Shown piece after piece: positions 14,442 through 23,828 of a stretch of DNA of 64,000 nucleotides. The translations under genes and the position numbers were made by a program. The stretch's first letter is position 1. Every line of letters begins with the position of its first letter. This DNA comes from Xylocopa sonorina (lineage: Eukaryota > Arthropoda > Insecta > Hymenoptera > Apidae). The DNA is taken from NCBI RefSeq assembly GCF_050948175.1, contig NC_135194.1, positions 4,766,033-4,830,032 on the forward strand, written 5' to 3'. The notes beneath the pieces were generated by a model. It was not told the origin of the DNA. It saw nothing but the letters and a program-made list of their open reading frames with translations, and ran no database searches.

Positions 14442-15756
14442 GAATGCGACATTTCCTCGCTAGGAAATAGCGTTTGCAGATGTCTACGTATCGTAGCAAT
14501 AGAGTTCTTATGATTCTTAAAACGCGATATCGCATCTCATTTCTATGTTTCATGGTAAGATATAATATGATTTGCCAAGTGTTATGTATTCCTCGTCTAC
14601 ACTTCATATGAATGTAAATGCGACACTTCCTTGCAAGGAAATAGCGTTTGCAGATGTCTAGGTATCGTAGCAATAGAGTTCTAATGCTTCTTAAAACGCG
14701 ATATCGCATCCCATTTCTATGTTTCATGGTAAGATATAATATGATTTGCGAAGTGTTATGTATTTCTCGTCTACACTTCAAATGAATGTAAATGCGACTC
14801 CTCCTTCCAAGGAAATAGCGTTTGCAGATGTCTAGGTATCGTAGCAATAGAGTTCTTATGATTCTTAAAACGCGATATTGCATCTCATTTCTATGTTTCA
14901 TGGTAAGATATAATATGATTTGCGAAGTGTTATGTATTCCTCGTCTGCACTTCAAATGAATGTAAATGCGACACTTCCTTGCAAAGAAATAGCGTTTGCA
15001 GATGTCTACGTATCGTAGCAATAGATTTCTAATGCTTCTTAAAACGCGATATCGCATCTCATTTCTATGTTTCATGGTAAGATATAATATGATTTGCGAA
15101 GTGTCATGTATTCCTCGTCTACACTTAAAATGAATGTGAATGCGACACTTCCTCGCTAGGAAATAGCGTCTGCAGATGTCTAGGTATCGTAGCAATAGAG
15201 TTCAAATGCTTCTTAAAGCGAGATATTGCATCTCATATCTATGTTTCATGATAAGATATAATTATCATTGCGAAGTGTTATGTATTCCTCGTCTGCACTT
15301 CAAATGAATGTAAATGCGACACTGCCTTGCAAAGAAAGAGCGTTTGCAGATGTCTACGTATCGTAGCAATAGATTTCTAATGCTTCTTAAAACGCGATAT
15401 CGCATCTCATTTCTATGTTTCATGGTAAGATATAATATGATTTGCGAAGTGTCATGTATTCCTCGTGTACACTTCAAATGAATGTCAATGCGACACTTCC
15501 TCGCTAGGAAATAGCGTCTGCAGATGTCTACGTATCGTAGCAATAGATTTCTAATGCTTCTTAAAACGCGATATCGCATCTCATTTCTATGTTTCATGGT
15601 AAGATATAATATGATTTGCGAAGTGTCATGTATTCCTCGTCTACACTTCAAATGAATGTGTATGCGACACTTCCTCGCTAGGAAATAGCATTTGTAGATA
15701 TCTACGTATTGTAGCAATAGAGTTCTTATGATTCTTAAAACGCGATATCGCATCTC
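14442..15756. repeat. further copy of part of the 4.5-kb duplication
   Basis: Matches 5221-6535 (offset 9221 bp, 53 monomers less 1 bp). It shares rare variants such as ACATTTCC, ATTTCTCGTC, GACTCCTCCTTCC and GAAAGAGCG, but differs at CTAGGT against CTACCT near 14661 and TCGTGTAC against CACGTCTAC near 15466. It is less similar than copies A and B are to each other. Confidence 0.8.
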
Positions 15757-17648
15757 AGTTCTATGTTTCGTGGTAAGATATAATATGATTTGCGAACTGT
15801 CATGTATTCCTCGTCTACACTTCAAATGAATGTGAATGCGACACTTCCTCGCTAGGAAATAGCGTTTGTAGATATCTACGTATCGTAGCAATAGAGTTCT
15901 TATGATTCTTAAAACGCGATATCGCATCTCATTTCTATGGTTCATGGTAAGATATAATATGATTTGCGAAGTGTTATGTATTCCTCGTCTGCACTTCAAA
16001 TGAATGTAAATGCGACACTTCCTCGCTAGGAAATAGCATTTGTAGATATCTACGTATTGTAGCAATAGAGTTCTTATGATTCTTAAAACGCGATATCGCA
16101 TCTCAGTTCTATGTTTCGTGGTAAGATATAATATGATTTGCGAAGTGTTATGCATTCCTCGTCTACGATTCAAATGAATGCAAATGCGACACTTCCTTGC
16201 AAGGAAATAGCGTTTGCAGATGTCTAGGTATCGTAGCAATAGAGTTCAAATGCTTCTTAAAACGAGATATTGCATCTCATATCTATGTTTAATGATAAGA
16301 TATAATATTCATTGCGAAGTGTTATGCATTCCTCGTCTACGATTCAAATGAATGTAAATGCGACACTTCCTTGCAAGGAAGTAGCGTTTGCAGATGTCTA
16401 CGTATCGTAGCGATAGAGTTCTAATGCTTCTTAAAACGCGATATCGCATCTCATTTCTATGTTTCGTGGTAAGATATAATATGATTTGCGAAGTGTCATG
16501 TATTCCTCGTCTACACTTCAAATGAATGTGAATGCGACACTTCCTCGCTAGGAAATAGCGTTTGCAGATGTCTACGTATCGTAGCAATAGAGTTCTTATG
16601 ATTCTTAAAACGCGATATCGCATCTCATTTCTATGTTTCATGGTAAGTTATAATATGATTTGCCAAGTGTTATGTATTCCTCGTCTACACTTCATATGAA
16701 TGTAACTGCGACACTTCCTTGCAAGGAAATAGCGTTTGCAGATGTCTACCTATCGTAGCAATAGAGTTCTAATGCTTCTTAAAACGCGATATCGCATCTC
16801 ATTTCTATGTTTCATGGTAAGATATAATATGATTTGCGAAGTGTTATGTATTCCTCGTCTACACTTCAAATGAATGTAAATGCGACTCTTCCTTGCAAGG
16901 AAATAGCGTTTGCAGATGTCTAGGTATCGTAGCAATAGAGTTCTTATGATTCTTAAAACGCGATATTGCATCTCATTTCTATGTTTCATGGTAAGATATA
17001 ATATGATTTGCGAAGTGTTATGTATTCCTCGTCTGCACTTCAAATGAATGTAAATGCGACACTTCCTTGCAAAGAAATAGCGTTTGCAGATGTCTACGTA
17101 TCGTAGCAATAGATTTCTAATGCTTCTTAAAACGCGATATCGCATCTCATTTCTATGTTTCATGGTAAGATATAATATGATTTGCGAAGTGTCATGTATT
17201 CCTCGTCTACACTTCAAATGAATGTGAATGCGACACTTCCTCGCTAGGAAATAGCCTTTGTAGATATCTACGTATCGTAGCAATAGAGTTCTTATGATTC
17301 TTAAAACGCGATATCGCATCTCATTTCTATGGTTCATGGTAAGATATAATATGATTTGCGAAGTGTTATGTATTCCTCGTCTACACTTCAAATGAATGTA
17401 AATGCGACACTTCCTTGCAAGGAAATAGCGTTTGCAGATGTCTACGTATCGTAGCAATAGAGTTCTTATGATTCTTAAAACGCGATATCGCATCTCATTT
17501 CTATGTTTCATGGTAAGATATAATATGATTTGCCAAGTGTTATGTATTCCTCGTCTACACTTCATATGAATGTAAATGCGACACTTCCTTGCAAGGAAAT
17601 AGCGTTTGCAGATGTCTACCTATCGTAGCAATAGAGTTCTAATGCTTC

Positions 17649-17652
17649 TTAA
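17649..17652. repeat. TTAA target site duplication, left of MITE copy 1
   Basis: The TTAA belongs to the TTCTTAAAACG motif of the satellite monomer and is repeated at 18652-18655 on the other side of the insertion. Removing the element plus one TTAA restores a normal monomer, so the insertion point is exact. Confidence 0.93.
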
Positions 17653-17667
17653 CCCTTTTAGCACCGA
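17653..17667 (+). repeat. MITE copy 1 left terminal inverted repeat (15 bp)
   Basis: Reads CCCTTTTAGCACCGA and matches the reverse complement of 18637-18651 without mismatch. The next base differs (G against A), which ends the perfect repeat. Confidence 0.93.
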
Positions 17668-18098
17668 GCGCCTGAAGCGTGCCTAGGCGAAGAATACCGG
17701 GCCAAATCGACGAATTTGTAGAGGTTTGCGAAAATGCTCGTAAAAACGAAAGTAGGCGTGATATTTACAAAATTCAAAAAGCAGTATACTGCGAAATGAA
17801 TGGAGAATAAATTGATATCAATGGTGTTTCGATATTTGTTGAAAATCATAACAATAACATAAATATAAGACATTATAAAAATCGTACAAAGTAATTTCAC
17901 ATTTTCAAAACATAATTGCACATATAAAAAATCATCGTTTGGTCATCGTTTTATATAAATCAGATAGTATAGTGTATAGACACTGCATTTTGCAATAATT
18001 TGCAATAAAATAGCGGAAGTCGGGTAACAAAACGAAAGGATAACGCTATGATGCACGGCAAGCGTCAGACAGGTCTTACTACACAAATGGATCGTAAA

Positions 18099-18122
18099 TT
18101 TTTTTTTTCTTTTTTTTTTTTT
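18099..18122. repeat. T-rich tract inside MITE copy 1
   Basis: A run of T broken by a single C at 18109. The same tract is present in copy 2 at 23276-23299 with the same length as far as I can read. Equal length in a homopolymer-like tract fits very recent duplication. Confidence 0.9.
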
Positions 18123-18612
18123 CAAAAAGGTAGCAACAAAACTGATATTATTTCCTGCTTCTAATTGTATCTCTATGAAAACGTTGACGGTTTTTGAATA
18201 CTGACTGCACGTTAGAAGTATCAAGAAAGACTGAAAAAGATTTTAGGTTCGCCGAATCAATGCACGGATGCCACTTGAGTTCTCCGATAATTATTATAAA
18301 CATCGTAAAGATTGTGATTAGTATATAGAGAATAGTATAGAGAAACTATTTCGTGTCGACGGAAATGCAAGGGATATCCCGTGTCCCGTCTCTACCTCAC
18401 CACGCTCACATATACAAAGCGCTCGGCACTAATCAGTATAAGATATAACAAAAAGTTAAGTGAAATAAACATTTGTTCACTTGCATTGCATCGTATTTGA
18501 ACCATATTAACATTTTATAAAGTTATTTTGAGACAGAGATCTCTTATGATGAGTATAATAAGGCTCCAACGGAGGCGCAACGATATATCGTCGTTGGTAT
18601 TTCTGGCAAGTC

Positions 18613-18642
18613 CACCGAACGACGATATATCGTCGTTCGGTG
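18613..18642. repeat. 30-bp perfect palindrome at right end of MITE copy 1
   Basis: Each 15-base arm reads CACCGAACGACGATA from its own outer end, meeting at a central TATA. The palindrome overlaps the inner part of the right terminal repeat and ends 9 bp before the element boundary. A weaker related dyad with a CGATATATCG core lies at 18578-18597. There is no equivalent at the left end, so the element is asymmetric. Confidence 0.93.
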
Positions 18643-18651
18643 CTAAAAGGG
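18637..18651 (-). repeat. MITE copy 1 right terminal inverted repeat (15 bp)
   Basis: Ends GCTAAAAGGG immediately before TTAA (18652-18655). It is the exact reverse complement of 17653-17667. Confidence 0.93.
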
Positions 18652-19752
18652 TTAAAACGCGATATCGCATCTCATTTCTATGTTTCATGGTAAGATATAA
18701 TATGATTTGCGAAGTGTCATGTATTCCTCGTCTACACTTCAAATGAATGTGAATGCGACACTTCCTCGCTAGGAAATAGCCTTTGTAGATATCTACGTAT
18801 CGTAGCAATAGAGTTCTTATGATTCTTAAAACGCGATATCGCATCTCATTTCTATGGTTCATGGTAAGATATAATATGATTTGCGAAGTGTTATGTATTC
18901 CTCGTCTACACTTCAAATGAATGTAAATGCGACACTTCCTTGCAAGGAAATAGCGTTTGCAGATGTCTACGTATCGTAGCAATAGAGTTCTTATGATTCT
19001 TAAAACGCGATATCGCATCTCATTTCTATGTTTCATGGTAAGATATAATATGATTTGCCAAGTGTTATGTATTCCTCGTCTACACTTCATATGAATGTAA
19101 ATGCGACACTTCCTTGCAAGGAAATAGCGTTTGCAGATGTCTACCTATCGTAGCAATAGAGTTCTAATGCTTCTTAAAACGCGATATCGCATCTCATTTC
19201 TATGTTTCATGGTAAGATATAATATGATTTGCGAAGTGTTATGTATTCCTCGTCTACACTTCAAATGAATGTAAATGCGACACTTCCTTGCAAAGAAATA
19301 GCGTTTGCAGATGTCTAGGTATCGTAGCAATAGATTTCTAATGCTTCTTAAAACGCGATATCGCATCTCATTTCTGTTTCATGGTAAGATATAATATGAT
19401 TTGCGAAGTGTCATGTATTCCTCGTCTACACTTCAAATGAATGTGAATGCGACACTTCCTCGCTAGGAAATAGCGTTTGCAGATGTCTACGTATCGTAGC
19501 AATAGATTTCTAATGCTTCTTAAAACGCGATATCGCATCTCATTTCTATGTTTCATGGTAAGATATAATATGATTTGCGAAGTGTCATGTATTCCTCGTC
19601 TACACTTCAAATGAATGTGAATGCGACACTTCCTCGCTAGGAAATAGCGTTTGTAGATATCTACGTATCGTAGCAATAGAGTTCTTATGATTCTTAAAAC
19701 GCGATATCGCATCTCATTTCTATGGTTCATGGTAAGATATAATATGATTTGC

Positions 19753-19782
19753 GAAGTGTTATGTATTCCTCGTCTACACTTC
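19753..19782. repeat. potential hairpin of the monomer (exemplar)
   Basis: GAAGTGT at 19753-19759 is the inverted match of ACACTTC at 19776-19782, leaving a 16-base loop. The pair is present in most monomers. It is lost in those where CTACACTTC reads CTACGATTC, so it is not strictly maintained. Confidence 0.75.
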
Positions 19783-19795
19783 AAATGAATGTAAA

Positions 19796-19969
19796 TGCGA
19801 CACTTCCTTGCAAGGAAATAGCGTTTGCAGATGTCTACGTATCGTAGCAATAGAGTTCTTATGATTCTTAAAACGCGATATCGCATCTCATTTCTATGGT
19901 TCATGGTAAGATATAATATGATTTGCGAAGTGTTATGCATTCCTCGTCTACGATTCAAATGAATGCAAA
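19796..19969. repeat. exemplar 174-bp monomer with three internal palindromes
   Basis: This copy is close to the consensus and shows three dyads: TTCCTTGCAAGGAA at 19804-19817, CTACG-TAT-CGTAG at 19835-19847, and GCGATATCGC at 19875-19884. The last carries GATATC (EcoRV site), which most monomers share. A TTAA at 19868-19871 is the piggyBac-type target present in essentially every monomer. Variants change the first dyad to TTCCTCGCTAGGAA, keeping the outer five pairs, and the second to CTAGG-TAT-CGTAG, breaking one pair. Confidence 0.85.
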
Positions 19970-22829
19970 TGCGACACTTCCTTGCAAGGAAATAGCGTTT
20001 GCAGATGTCTAGGTATCGTAGCAATAGAGTTCAAATGCTTCTTAAAACGAGATATTGCATCTCATATCTATGTTTAATGATAAGATATAATATTCATTGC
20101 GAAGTGTTATGCATTCCTCGTCTACGATTCAAATGAATGTAAATGCGACACTTCCTTGCAAGGAAGTAGCGTTTGCGGATGTCTACGTATCGAAGCAATA
20201 GAGTTCTTATGATTCTTAAAACGCGATATCGCATCTCATTTCTATGGTTCATGGTAAGATATAATATGATTTGCGAAGTGTTATGTATTCCTCGTCTACA
20301 CTTCATATGAATGTAAATGCGACACTTCCTTGCAAGGAAATAGCGTTTGCAGATGTCTACCTATCGTAGCAATAGAGTTCTAATGCTTCTTAAAACGCGA
20401 TATCGCATCTCATTTCTATGTTTCATGGTAAGATATAATATGATTTGCGAAGTGTTATGTATTCCTCGTCTACACTTCAAATGAATGTAAATGCGACTCT
20501 TCCTTGCAAGGAAATAGCGTTTGCAGATGTCTACGTATCGAAGCAATAGAGTTCCTATGATTCTTAAAACGCGATATCGCATCTCATTTCTATGTTTCAT
20601 GGCAAGATATAATATGATTTGCGAAGTGTCATGTATTCCTCGTCTACACTTCAAATGAATGTAAATGCGACACTTCCTTGCTAGGAAATAGCGTTTGCAG
20701 ATGTCTACGTATCGTAGCAATAGAGTTCTTATGATTCTTAAAACGCGATATCGCATCTCATTTCTATGTTTCATGGTAAGATATAATATGATTTGCGAAG
20801 TGTTATGTATTCCTCGTCTACACTTCAAATGAATGTAAATGCGACTCTTCCTTGCAAGGAAATAGCGTTTGCAGATGTCTACGTATCGAAGCAATAGAGT
20901 TCCTATGATTCTTAAAACGCGATATCGCATCTCATTTCTATGTTTCATGGCAAGATATAATATGATTTGCGAAGTGTCATGTATTCCTCGTCTACACTTG
21001 AAATGAATGTAAATGCGACACTTCCTTGCTAGGAAATAGCGTTTGCAGATGTCTACGTATCGTAGCAATAGAGTTCTTATGATTCTTAAAACGCGATATC
21101 GCATCTCATTTCTATGGTTCATGGTAAGATATAATATGATTTGCCAAGTGTTGTGTATTCCTCGTCTACACTTCAAATGAATGTAAATGCGACACTTCCT
21201 TGCAAGGAAATAGCGTTTGCAGATGTCTACGTATCGTAGCAATAGAGTTCTTATGATTCTTAAAACGCGATATCGCATCTCATTTCTATGGTTCATGGTA
21301 AGATATAATATGATTTGCGAAGTGTTATGCATTCCTCGTCTACGATTCAAATGAATGCAAATGCGACACTTCCTTGCAAGGAAATAGCGTTTGCAGATGT
21401 CTAGGTATCGTAGCAATAGAGTTCAAATGCTTCTTAAAACGAGATATTGCATCTCATATCTATGTTTAATGATAAGATATAATATTCATTGCGAAGTGTT
21501 ATGCATTCCTCGTCTACGATTCAAATGAATGTAAATGCGACACTTCCTTGCAAGGAAGTAGCGTTTGCAGATGTCTACGTATCGTAGCGATAGAGTTCTA
21601 ATGCTTCTTAAAACGCGATATCGCATCTCATTTCTATGTTTCGTGGTAAGATATAATATGATTTGCGAAGTGTCATGTATTCCTCGTCTACACTTCAAAT
21701 GAATGTGAATGCGACACTTCCTCGCTAGGAAATAGCGTTTGCAGATGTCTACGTATCGTAGCAATAGAGTTCTTATGATTCTTAAAACGCGATATCGCAT
21801 CTCATTTCTATGTTTCATGGTAAGTTATAATATGATTTGCCAAGTGTTATGTATTCCTCGTCTACACTTCATATGAATGTAACTGCGACACTTCCTTGCA
21901 AGGAAATAGCGTTTGCAGATGTCTACCTATCGTAGCAATAGAGTTCTAATGCTTCTTAAAACGCGATATCGCATCTCATTTCTATGTTTCATGGTAAGAT
22001 ATAATATGATTTGCGAAGTGTTATGTATTCCTCGTCTACACTTCAAATGAATGTAAATGCGACTCTTCCTTGCAAGGAAATAGCGTTTGCAGATGTCTAG
22101 GTATCGTAGCAATAGAGTTCTTATGATTCTTAAAACGCGATATTGCATCTCATTTCTATGTTTCATGGTAAGATATAATATGATTTGCGAAGTGTTATGT
22201 ATTCCTCGTCTGCACTTCAAATGAATGTAAATGCGACACTTCCTTGCAAAGAAATAGCGTTTGCAGATGTCTACGTATCGTAGCAATAGATTTCTAATGC
22301 TTCTTAAAACGCGATATCGCATCTCATTTCTATGTTTCATGGTAAGATATAATATGATTTGCGAAGTGTCATGTATTCCTCGTCTACACTTCAAATGAAT
22401 GTGAATGCGACACTTCCTCGCTAGGAAATAGCCTTTGTAGATATCTACGTATCGTAGCAATAGAGTTCTTATGATTCTTAAAACGCGATATCGCATCTCA
22501 TTTCTATGGTTCATGGTAAGATATAATATGATTTGCGAAGTGTTATGTATTCCTCGTCTACACTTCAAATGAATGTAAATGCGACACTTCCTTGCAAGGA
22601 AATAGCGTTTGCAGATGTCTACGTATCGTAGCAATAGAGTTCTTATGATTCTTAAAACGCGATATCGCATCTCATTTCTATGTTTCATGGTAAGATATAA
22701 TATGATTTGCCAAGTGTTATGTATTCCTCGTCTACACTTCATATGAATGTAAATGCGACACTTCCTTGCAAGGAAATAGCGTTTGCAGATGTCTACCTAT
22801 CGTAGCAATAGAGTTCTAATGCTTCTTAA

Positions 22830-23828
22830 CCCTTTTAGCACCGAGCGCCTGAAGCGTGCCTAGGCGAAGAATACCGGGCCAAATCGACGAATTTGTAGAG
22901 GTTTGCGAAAATGCTCGTAAAAACGAAAGTAGGCGTGATATTTACAAAATTCAAAAAGCAGTATACTGCGAAATGAATGGAGAATAAATTGATATCAATG
23001 GTGTTTCGATATTTGTTGAAAATCATAACAATAACATAAATATAAGACATTATAAAAATCGTACAAAGTAATTTCACATTTTCAAAACATAATTGCACAT
23101 ATAAAAAATCATCGTTTGGTCATCGTTTTATATAAATCAGATAGTATAGTGTATAGACACTGCATTTTGCAATAATTTGCAATAAAATAGCGGAAGTCGG
23201 GTAACAAAACGAAAGGATAACGCTATGATGCACGGCAAGCGTCAGACAGGTCTTACTACACAAATGGATCGTAAATTTTTTTTTTCTTTTTTTTTTTTTC
23301 AAAAAGGTAGCAACAAAACTGATATTATTTCCTGCTTCTAATTGTATCTCTATGAAAACGTTGACGGTTTTTGAATACTGACTGCACGTTAGAAGTATCA
23401 AGAAAGACTGAAAAAGATTTTAGGTTCGCCGAATCAATGCACGGATGCCACTTGAGTTCTCCGATAATTATTATAAACATCGTAAAGATTGTGATTAGTA
23501 TATAGAGAATAGTATAGAGAAACTATTTCGTGTCGACGGAAATGCAAGGGATATCCCGTGTCCCGTCTCTACCTCACCACGCTCACATATACAAAGCGCT
23601 CGGCACTAATCAGTATAAGATATAACAAAAAGTTAAGTGAAATAAACATTTGTTCACTTGCATTGCATCGTATTTGAACCATATTAACATTTTATAAAGT
23701 TATTTTGAGACAGAGATCTCTTATGATGAGTATAATAAGGCTCCAACGGAGGCGCAACGATATATCGTCGTTGGTATTTCTGGCAAGTCCACCGAACGAC
23801 GATATATCGTCGTTCGGTGCTAAAAGGG
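22830..23828. mobile_element. non-autonomous piggyBac-like element (MITE), copy 2, 999 bp
   Basis: Same length and, as far as I can read, the same sequence as copy 1. It sits at the same TTAA within the same variant monomer, flanked by TTAA at 22826-22829 and 23829-23832. The flanking satellite is also the same on both sides for kilobases. This copy therefore arose by duplication of the surrounding array and not by a second transposition. Terminal repeats are at 22830-22844 and 23814-23828, and the 30-bp palindrome is at 23790-23819. No transposase is present. Confidence 0.88.
23790..23819. repeat. 30-bp perfect palindrome at right end of MITE copy 2
   Basis: Counterpart of 18613-18642, shifted by 5177 bp, with both arms unchanged. 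Confidence 0.92.

Larger units (their letters stand above)
1..17652. repeat. 174-bp satellite array, block 1 (about 101 monomers)
   Basis: Successive monomers can be followed by the landmark TGCGAC, which falls at 4, 178, 352 and 526 and so on, giving a period of exactly 174 bp. The monomer contains in order TGCGACACTT, a TTCCTTGCAAGGAA palindrome, TTTGCAGATGTCTACG, TTCTTAAAACGCGATATCGC, ATGTTTCATGGTAAG, GATATAATATGATTTGCG and TCGTCTACACTTC. All copies are head to tail in the same orientation. Monomers differ mainly by substitutions, with rare small indels such as a 1-bp loss near 14313. The block contains three nested large duplications, listed separately. The variant GTAAGTGCG is common here and was not seen right of about 14 kb. 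No gene lies in this block. The open frames on the minus strand follow from the period being divisible by three. Confidence 0.98.
17653..18651. mobile_element. non-autonomous piggyBac-like element (MITE), copy 1, 999 bp
   Basis: The element interrupts a satellite monomer precisely at TTAA and is flanked by TTAA on both sides. Its ends are perfect 15-bp terminal inverted repeats beginning CCCTTTTAGCACCGA and ending in the reverse complement. TTAA duplication with CCC...GGG ends is the established hallmark of the piggyBac superfamily. The interior is AT-rich with a T-rich tract at 18099-18122 and a 30-bp perfect palindrome next to the right end. I see no transposase: the longest open frames are two minus-strand frames of 87 and 93 codons (17658-17921 and 17943-18224) with no recognisable domain. 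It is therefore best read as an internally derived, non-autonomous element mobilised in trans. The absence of a transposase is seen directly, while the superfamily is inferred from termini and target site. Confidence 0.88.
16120..21143. repeat. about 5.0-kb duplication carrying the MITE, copy A
   Basis: Aligns with 21297-26322 at an offset of 5177 bp, rising to 5179 after the 2-bp deletion near 19375. Identity ends on the right near 21144, where TTGCCAAG meets TTGCGAAG. Copy A and copy B abut almost head to tail, as in a tandem duplication from unequal exchange. Confidence 0.9.
18652..22829. repeat. 174-bp satellite array, block 2 (24 monomers)
   Basis: The array resumes at TTAA with AAACGCGATATCGC and continues in the same orientation up to the second MITE. 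The distance between the two MITE copies is 5177 bp. This equals 24 monomers plus the 1003 bp added by the insertion, less a 2-bp deletion near 19375 (CTATGTTT reads CTGTTT). Variant monomers with CTTCATATGAATG and with the ATATTCATTGCG junction are interspersed. No gene is present. Confidence 0.97.

Noticed and set aside
1..17652. CRISPR-like repeat array
   Set aside because: The repeats are 174 bp, directly abutting, diverged among themselves, with no spacers and no cas genes. This is a eukaryotic satellite.
17658..18224. Transposase remnants in the two minus-strand frames of the MITE (87 and 93 codons)
   Set aside because: AT-rich sequence with no recognisable DDE or DDD-type motif or zinc-binding tail; frames of this length are expected by chance.
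19921..19945. CENP-B box in the monomer (TTCG on the minus strand at CGAAGTG)
   Set aside because: The required A and CGGG parts of the consensus are absent at the right spacing, on both strands, in the consensus and the main variants.
19796..19969. Monomer being an ancient dimer of 87 bp
   Set aside because: Comparing the two halves shows only weak scattered matches, and the 91-bp monomer near 56856 is better explained by an 83-bp deletion.
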